64,000 nt of DNA from Lepiota brunneoincarnata. Taxonomy: Eukaryota; Basidiomycota; Agaricomycetes; Agaricales; Agaricaceae. The DNA lies in contig JAEBUN010000003.1 in NCBI GenBank assembly GCA_023014365.1, positions 620,001 to 684,000 on the forward strand, written 5' to 3'. Position 1 is the stretch's first letter; every line of letters begins with the position of its first letter. The notes beneath the pieces were generated by a model. The model was not told where the DNA came from and made no database searches. It saw only the letters and a program-made list of their open reading frames with translations. Made by a program: the position numbers and the translations under genes. Below are positions 57,330 through 64,000 of the stretch, in pieces.

Positions 57330-60300
57330 ATGCCACCAGCAACACCCGGAATACGATCTGGTTCGCCAGTGGATGACGACCTCCAACACCTGTACAACCA
57401 AGTACTTGCAGGTTTTGATGCGGATGCCCCATCACTTTCCTTGAAAGATGGTTCCGAACTCGACCAAATTTATCGTGTATATGGCGATGCTCCTAGCAAT
57501 GGGAATGGGGGTGTGGATGTAGTAACTCGGAACTCTTCTCACACGTCGAACAGGTTTGCTCCTGCATCGCCTACGAGCCCGCAGAATTGTGTGTCGTCAT
57601 TTTTCTCGTCCACGAAATTGCTTACAACTATCATAGATCCGTTACCAAGGTCAACCTATAGCCCTTCCTCCCGTCCCCTCTACAGCCAGAAAACTACCTC
57701 CTACGCCTGGAGGTTCTTCCGCCACTACCTCACCCACCACATCGCTCTCGATGCCGGAACCAGAGCCATACTATGATCGCTCGGTCCGCCCAAGCCATTA
57801 CAGCACTGACTCATATGCATCTACAACATCTTCTAATTCAAATGATCTGCTCAAAAAAGCCGCGAGCTTTGCGACGCCAGGACGCCGTCTTCCCGTGGCG
57901 CCTAGCCACCATACTCCTACCTCCGCCTACAATGGCAGCCGTCCACCTCTCCCAGGCTTGCCAGCCGATCCTCGGCCATCATCTCATCATGCCCTCCCCA
58001 ACTACTCTAGCACGTCCAGTTTGAGTAAAGCTTACCCTCCTGAAAAGACTCCTTACCTTCCAGAAAACGCGGGGCATCCCTCCGGCTACTCCCCGACGAA
58101 TGCTCGCGCCCCATACCAGGATCAGGGGTACAACTATCATTCCCCTCAGGTCAATGTGTACAACGTTGATGAGAGGCGGAACGTCAACAATGGCCATCAT
58201 CATGCTCAGCCCCAGCCAGTAGCGTCGCAACAATCCCAAGCTTACAACCACAGCCCAAGCAGGGCCGCTCAATACGAAGCTTCTGGGGCACACACATCTG
58301 GATATACCACGTCTGAAGCGCTCAGCCCATGTATGACTCTCAGATATATATATATTGTACCCGAGACTCACTTATTTATCAGACAGCGATCCGCGCTTGA
58401 CCCGAAATACTTCTAGCTCATCTCGGCTGGCTTACGATAACGCTGGGCCTGCTGGAAGCAACAACGACCTCAGCGCTGGGGGATCTTCAACACACGCAGC
58501 CTCGAGTATCAACCATTTTGGCCATGGTGTTTATGACGAGAACTACGTGGCGTCCCCAGCACAGGAATTTATTGGTAACGGGGAAGCAGCCGGGCCTGCT
58601 AATGTCCTGCGTCGCCCAAGCGACATGTTGCGCTCTCTTGCCGATTTCGGGAATCAGGAGAAGGTAGAGATGCAGGATGCGCCAGCAGAGGAATACTGGG
58701 AAGACGATGAAGACGACGAAAGTCGGTTCATTAATTATTCCCTTCTATCCAACACCGCTGTTCAGCTCCGCGACAATGTCCCAAGAGGCACTCACGTCAA
58801 AGGGAGTATTCCATATCCCCGCGCATTTACAGGCAAGGATATTGTGGTAAGCTCCGGTGGTCCATCACCCCCGCTATGCGTGTCATTGATCCTATCTCCA
58901 TTCAGTCCACTATTCAATCTCTCATTCAGCGCGAGTTGGCCATAAATTACAACATGTCTACGAACGATCGACGTGTGGCGCTCCAGGTGGCGCGTAGCCT
59001 TCAAAATCAACTGTTTTTCTACGAAGTTGAATGGGGTGGGCGCGTTCTTCAGGACGGGGTTGAAGACGTATATATGTTCCTCGATGATCAAGAAGGAGGG
59101 TCCGAAGCCATATTTGAGAGAGAGGAGCTTCCAACGGGCGTTGTGACTATGCTTACGCGTTGCTATTCTCCAAGCTGCGCAGATAGTGGCCCTGATGGGA
59201 AACCATGTTACTCCTATTCTTGTCCAAAGCGAGTGAGTATCGACTCGTGCACGCGGGACAATCTCAGAGTTCAACGTTCATTCCCCAGGGAACTCCCATC
59301 TTTAATATTTTGGCGAGCACGGTGGAATCGTCTACCGATCAAAAGAAGGAAGCAGTGGACGGAAACTGTCGATGCAGCTGTATTGAACTCCTTGCCAGAA
59401 AGCGAGATCAACCGGCAAACGTATGTCCTTGTATGATGGCAGTGATCTCTAGTTAATCGTGCTTCCACAGGATTATTCATAAACTTATCAGCAAAGAGGA
59501 GCAATACATTCAAGACCTTGACATTGTCGAGAGTGTGTTCATAAAACCTCTGCGTCGAGCCGATCCCCCAGTTTTGCCTCCGGAGCAGCTCGAAGAGTTT
59601 ATCGATGATGTTTTTGGAAACATTCTCGATCTCCGTGAATGTAACCGCCGCCTTTTGGAAGTTCTCTACGTTCGTCAACGTGAACAGGGACCAATCATTC
59701 AGCGTATTGGTGACATCTTCTTGGACGCAGCAACAGAGTTCCGCTTCGCTTATCCTACGTATATTGGACACCACACGCTCGCGGAGAAGCGCTTGAAGGA
59801 TGAGATTGAGAACAACCCAGACTTTAGGCTCTTCCTGGAGGTGAGCTTGCGCGGTGCTAACGACAATGATTTGAAGCTAATTTTCACCCATAGCAATGTT
59901 CAAGGCAGTCAGCACGACAGGGAGAATCCATCAGGCTGGACCTCAAGCATTTCTTGAACCGACCATCTGAGCACCTCCAAAAATATCCCGTTTTGCTGGA
60001 GGCTGTCTACAACGAGACAGCTGTCGGCAATCCCGATGGAGAATTTCTCAAGGAAGCTGTTGACACTATCAAGAGTCTCCAGAGTTTTGCTCAGCTGCGG
60101 ACCTTCCAAGCTGCCATGGGCAGAGGTGCTCCAGGAAAATGGGAATGGCACGACCTAGTTTCACCCGATCTCATGAAAACCCTTGCTAGGAAAGAGATCA
60201 AACGTCAAGCGTGAGTGAAAGTCCAACTGGCAGCCTTGTCGGATTGAGTAACGCGACCGCAGCATTATCTTTGAGTTGATCAAGGGAGAGATGGCATATG

Positions 60301-63218
60301 TGAAGGACCTTGAAAATATTACGGCTGTGTGTCCTCTCCCCAGGCTCAGACACTAAGTGGCTGACGACCCGAGCAGATGTACATTGATCCGCTTCGAGCT
60401 GCAAATCCTCCTATCATACCCAAGAACCGTGTGGAACAATTCATTGACGATGTGTTTCATAACTACTTGGAGCTGTACGAGCACCATCATCGTCTTGTGG
60501 AGAAGTTGCACGAAATTCAGCGGGAAGAGCACCCCTGTATCAGGAGTATCACTGCTGCAGTCTACGATGCAGCTCTCAACTTCCGAGATGCTTATTTGGA
60601 GTATATTCCCAACTACCCGATTGCCGCCTACAGGATTGATGATGAGATGGCCAACAATCCAGCTTTCAAACCCTTTGTGGAGGTACGAGTACATAACCCG
60701 CGCCATGCTGTTGCTAATTGAATTGTTTATGAACCATAGGCATGTGTTCGCCACCCGGACGCCCATCGATTGGATATGAAGAACTTTATCAATCGGCCGA
60801 TTCCCCGTCTTTTGCGGTATGAGCTGTTACTTAGGGGTATCATGGATGAGACACCAGAGGGCCACGAGGATTTACATGATATCCCAAGCGTCATTGACAC
60901 CATCAAATCTTTGGGAAAAGAGACGGAGCCTGGTGTGCAAGATGCTAAGCAGAAGGTTGAGCTCTGGAGATACAACGCGAACCTGGTTTTCAAGCCCGGG
61001 GAGACATTTGTACGTCATAACCGAGCCTGGTATTCTGGTTGGGGAACTGATGGGTCCTCGTAGGATATGGATCTCCTTGACGAAAAACGACAGCTTGTTC
61101 ACTCTGGTAAACTCCTTCGTCAACCTGATGGTGGTCTCGAATGGAGTGGATGGAGCGAACTGTTTGTGTTGCTGTTTGATAACTACTGTGAGTCACACAG
61201 GTCGTATTTCTTGTGTTTATCCTGAGCAATTTTCAGTGGTCATGACTAAACCCAAGGAACGAGATGGTGTGACTAAATATATGGTCTACAGGAGGCCTAT
61301 ACCTCTTGACCTTCTTACACCCGTCAACTTCACTGACTCCCCGACCCAGCGAAGTGCCGGTCTTCTTCGTGGTCTGCGCGGAGGTGAAAGAAACGAGGCC
61401 CCGAACTCGAGTGCATCCCCAGAAACCGCGACGGATTCCAAGTTCGTTTATCCCATGACCCTCCATCACAATGGCCGAGCAGGTGGTCCATACATTCTCT
61501 ATGCGGAATCTTCTCAATCTCGGACAGAGTGGCAGGGGAAGCTTGTCCACGCGCTCGGGATGCACAAGGCTGTGCAGGAGTCGAACAAGGTGTTCGAGAT
61601 TGAAACGCTTAGCTCGGATACGTTTTTGGTTCCATCAATGATTACAGCAGCGTCCTCCCCTGCCTGGAATCAGGACAATGCATACACGGGTAAAGTAACT
61701 TGCTCGGTACCATTCAGTAAGTGCAAAAGTAGGGAATGCGCTTGAACCGGATATTAATACCTTTTCAGATACGCAAGATGGTCGCAGGCTTGTTGCGATT
61801 GGTTGCGCAGAGGGAGTATGGATTGGGTTCCGGCACGACCCCAAATGTAAGACTCGTTTCAGCAATTTGCCACCCCTTTGACACTGAGCCGTCCACTCTA
61901 GCATTGCGCCGTGTCTTGCATCTCAAACAAGTTACGCAGTGTGCCATGCTTGAAGAATTCGGCATATTCCTTGTCCTTGCGGATAAGGTAGGGTTTAAAG
62001 TTCTGAGCTCTAATTGTGCTAATCCCGTTCATAGTCCCTATTTGCCTATCACATCGAGGCGCTGGTGCCCTCATCGCCACATATGGCTCATCAGAACCAA
62101 GTTCCTCAGAAGCTCAACGGAAACAAGGATGTTCATTTCTTTAGTGTGGGTACGCTCCATGGTCGGACCCTGATTATATATATGAAGAAGAAGAACGTAA
62201 GGTCCCTATCGTTCCTCATGGTAGCCCCGAAGCTGAGCCCCCTTCCAGATGGATAGTATATTCCGAGTGCTCGAACCTGTTGGCGACAAGATTAATGAGC
62301 GTGTCAAAGCTCCCGTTGGTCTTGGTTCTCGTCTTGGCTTCCGATCAACCAAATCTGAATGGTTCCGGGTCTACCGAGACTTCTTCCTACCATCTGAATC
62401 CTACGACCTAATTTTCCTGAAAGCGAGAATTGCTATCTTATGCGCTAAAGGCTTTGAAATCATGGATCTCAACGAGTACGTATTCGGCTCAGAGCAACTT
62501 CAATTTCGCTGCTCATTTCGTATCAGTTTCAACAGCGTGACGATCCCTCAGCGCGAAGATCCACGACTGAGTCACCTGGCGAAGCGATGTGAGTCGTGCC
62601 GTCCCATGGGAATGTTCCGATCGTCAGACGATGAGTTCCTCTTGTGCTATGATGGTGAGTTGCTTTAATGCCCCCCCTTATGCACCTCAGTACGAGGGGC
62701 TGACTCATGTTTGCGCAGAATTTGGGGTTTATGTAGACAAGCATGGTGACCCAAGTCGCTCCGCGGGGACAATTGAATGGGAAGGCACTGCGGAGCGTGT
62801 CGCCTTGCACCACCCCTATATCCTCCTTTTCGATCCTCGATTTATTGAAGTGCGACACATTGAGACCGGACGTCTGGCCCAGATCATTCCAGGAAACGAC
62901 ATTCGCTGTATATGGGATGGGCGGGGTGTTAGCTCAAATGTCGTAGCACCAACGCACATAAGCGAGAACATAGAACAAGAGGCTCAGGTGCATGCGGTAA
63001 TGAATAACGTTGAAGCAATCGGCGGAGCTAGAGGATCAAAAGCTATCGCGCAGTGTGTTTTCGAACTCATACCGACTATCCCATTGTATCCGCCTGTTCC
63101 ACCACAAAAGCCCGGCCAACCACCGCACAACCCCAATGGCAGCGTTTATCAACCCAGTGTGCCAATGAGTACGCATTCTTCACATTATATCCCATCCTCC
63201 AATTCTTGGAGGTCATGA
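57330..63218 (+). CDS. ROM2: Rom2-type RhoGEF with two DH domains, PH and CNH
   Basis: This protein is predicted to activate Rho1 in the cell-wall integrity pathway. ATG 57330 (MPPATPGIRSGSPVDDDLQH). A long Ser/Pro/Tyr-rich N-terminus is followed by a DEP-like region (TIQSLIQRELAIN...VALQVARSLQNQLFF). DH-1 starts IIHKLISKEEQYIQDLDIVE and includes LKHFLNRPSEHLQKYPVLLE. DH-2 starts IIFELIKGEMAYVKDLENI and includes MKNFINRPIPRLLRYELLLR. The PH part follows (LVHSGKLLRQPDGGLEWSGW, SELFVLLFDNY, VMTKPKERDG). The CNH (citron) domain begins DGRRLVAIGCAEGVWIGFRH and continues through VTQCAMLEEFGIFLVLADK, EFGVYVDKHGDPSR, ALHHPYILLFDPRFIEVRH and GNDIRCIWDG. The TGA is at 63216-63218. Confidence 0.9.
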
Positions 63219-63529
63219 TACGATTCATTATGGTGTTTACGACCCTTCCTTCTCGTTGTATTAATATGTATGGCACTAATTTCTCCCCTTGTTTGAAGAT
63301 CATCGTCGGGCATTGGACAAAATAGTCTGGTAGATATGCTGTCCTTTTGGTTATTAACTTTCCAATCATATTTTCCTCCACCCATGTGGTCTGCTCGGGA
63401 TAATAATCGCCGCTTTCAATGGGAACTAAGTGACTCGGCAAAATACTATTCCTAAGGCCGTCTGCGCATAATATATAAATTCCCATAGGAGACGCCATCA
63501 TCCTTTATCAAGCCAGACCCAACCCCGCC
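63219..63529. other. Intergenic
   Basis: About 310 bp between two plus-strand genes, without a recognised feature. Confidence 0.4.
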
Positions 63530-64000
63530 ATGGCAAGCGGCGCTGATACCCGACAGCAAACAGAGAAAATATACAAGGGAGGTTGTTACTGTGGTGCCAC
63601 CCGTTGGGAAGTGAGCGGAAAGCCTCTTCTCAGCGCATATTGCCACTGTACTCTATGCCAGAGGCTCACCGGTGCGTCAAAACGAACCGCTTGCATTCTC
63701 TCCCTCCTCCCCGTCCCGTGCAACTTAACTTTCGTCCTTCGGTTACATACAGGTTGTCCGTTTATTCATACCATCCACTATCCCGCCTCAGCTTTCAAAT
63801 GGACACACGAAGGGCCTCCGTCTGGTTCCCTCCATCTTTACGCAGTCGCTTCGAAACCATGGAAAAGGCGCTGGCGCTGTAAAACCTGTGGCGCCTGCGT
63901 GGCGTCCTTCCACGAGAAGAACAATAGATGGAGTGTGTGGGGGGCACACCTCGAGCGCGGCGAAGATGCCACGATCAGGGAATGGGAGGATCTCAAGCCT
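63530..64000 (+). CDS. GFA/CENP-V domain zinc protein (5' part, runs off window)
   Basis: ATG 63530 begins MASGADTRQQTEKIYKGGCY. The GFA fold has CYCGATRWEVSGKPLLSAYC and HCTLCQRLTG, then after an intron (about 63671-63751) CPFIHTIHYPASAFKWT and KPWKRRWRCKTCGACVASFH. The zinc ligands CxC, CxxC and a later CxxC pair are present. Family members were annotated as glutathione-dependent formaldehyde-activating enzymes; most fungal members are uncharacterised. The frame is open to the window edge (WEDLKP). Confidence 0.88.
   Translation, partial: MASGADTRQQTEKIYKGGCYCGATRWEVSGKPLLSAYCHCTLCQRLTGASKRTACILSLLPVPCNLTFVLRLHTGCPFIHTIHYPASAFKWTHEGPPSGSLHLYAVASKPWKRRWRCKTCGACVASFHEKNNRWSVWGAHLERGEDATIREWEDLKP

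Overview
The window is nuclear DNA of a filamentous basidiomycete, most likely an Agaricomycete. The protein-coding genes are split by many roughly 45-60 bp GT-AG introns. One family is typical of mushroom-forming fungi (the 7-TM membrane protein at 4935-6391). No bacterial operon, CRISPR array, rRNA or integrated virus is visible. One tRNA gene is present: tRNA-Ile(AAT) at 26622-26695.

Layout. (1) 1-10.5 kb: 3' part of an Ett1-like gene, an SLC25 mitochondrial carrier (-), a 7-TM membrane protein (-), a secreted Kre9/Knh1-like cell-wall protein (+) with a broken GPI tail, and a membrane-anchored RanBP1-domain protein (-). (2) 10.6-18.8 kb: a transposon and pseudogene region. A segment carrying a two-LysM secreted protein gene is present twice. 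Copy A is interrupted by a dead Tc1/mariner element; copy B is interrupted by a non-autonomous hAT element with a perfect 8-bp target duplication and by an LTR-like insert. Both LysM copies are broken. (3) 18.8-21.9 kb: two tandem ER thioredoxin-fold (PDI-type) genes, one with CGHC and one with a degenerate SALC active site. (4) 21.9-31.4 kb: NTO1/BRPF-type chromatin reader, tRNA-Ile, RPB7, and a CCCH-zinc-finger RBR ubiquitin ligase ending in a CaaX box. (5) 32.1-41.4 kb: FAD monooxygenase, a small secreted Kre9-like protein, a PLP-dependent cysteine-desulfurase-like enzyme, and long-form tRNase Z with a possible non-AUG mitochondrial presequence. (6) 42.2-52 kb: Argonaute, then the cohesin-release factor WAPL head-to-head with the chromosomal-passenger subunit BIR1. 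(7) 53.3-64 kb: F-box protein, UBA-C2H2-UBX protein, a Rom2-type RhoGEF with two DH domains, and the start of a GFA-domain (CENP-V/Gfa) protein.

Most genes are unrelated housekeeping functions. Three local groupings stand out: the PDI pair, the LysM duplication, and the WAPL-BIR1 divergent pair with starts 108 bp apart. Several otherwise well-conserved genes show apparent single-base frame breaks (about 7.8, 26.37, 30.57, 53.6-53.85 kb), so consensus indel errors should be considered alongside real decay. Gene limits below run from start to stop codon and include introns. All gene models are inferred by reading the sequence, without transcript data.
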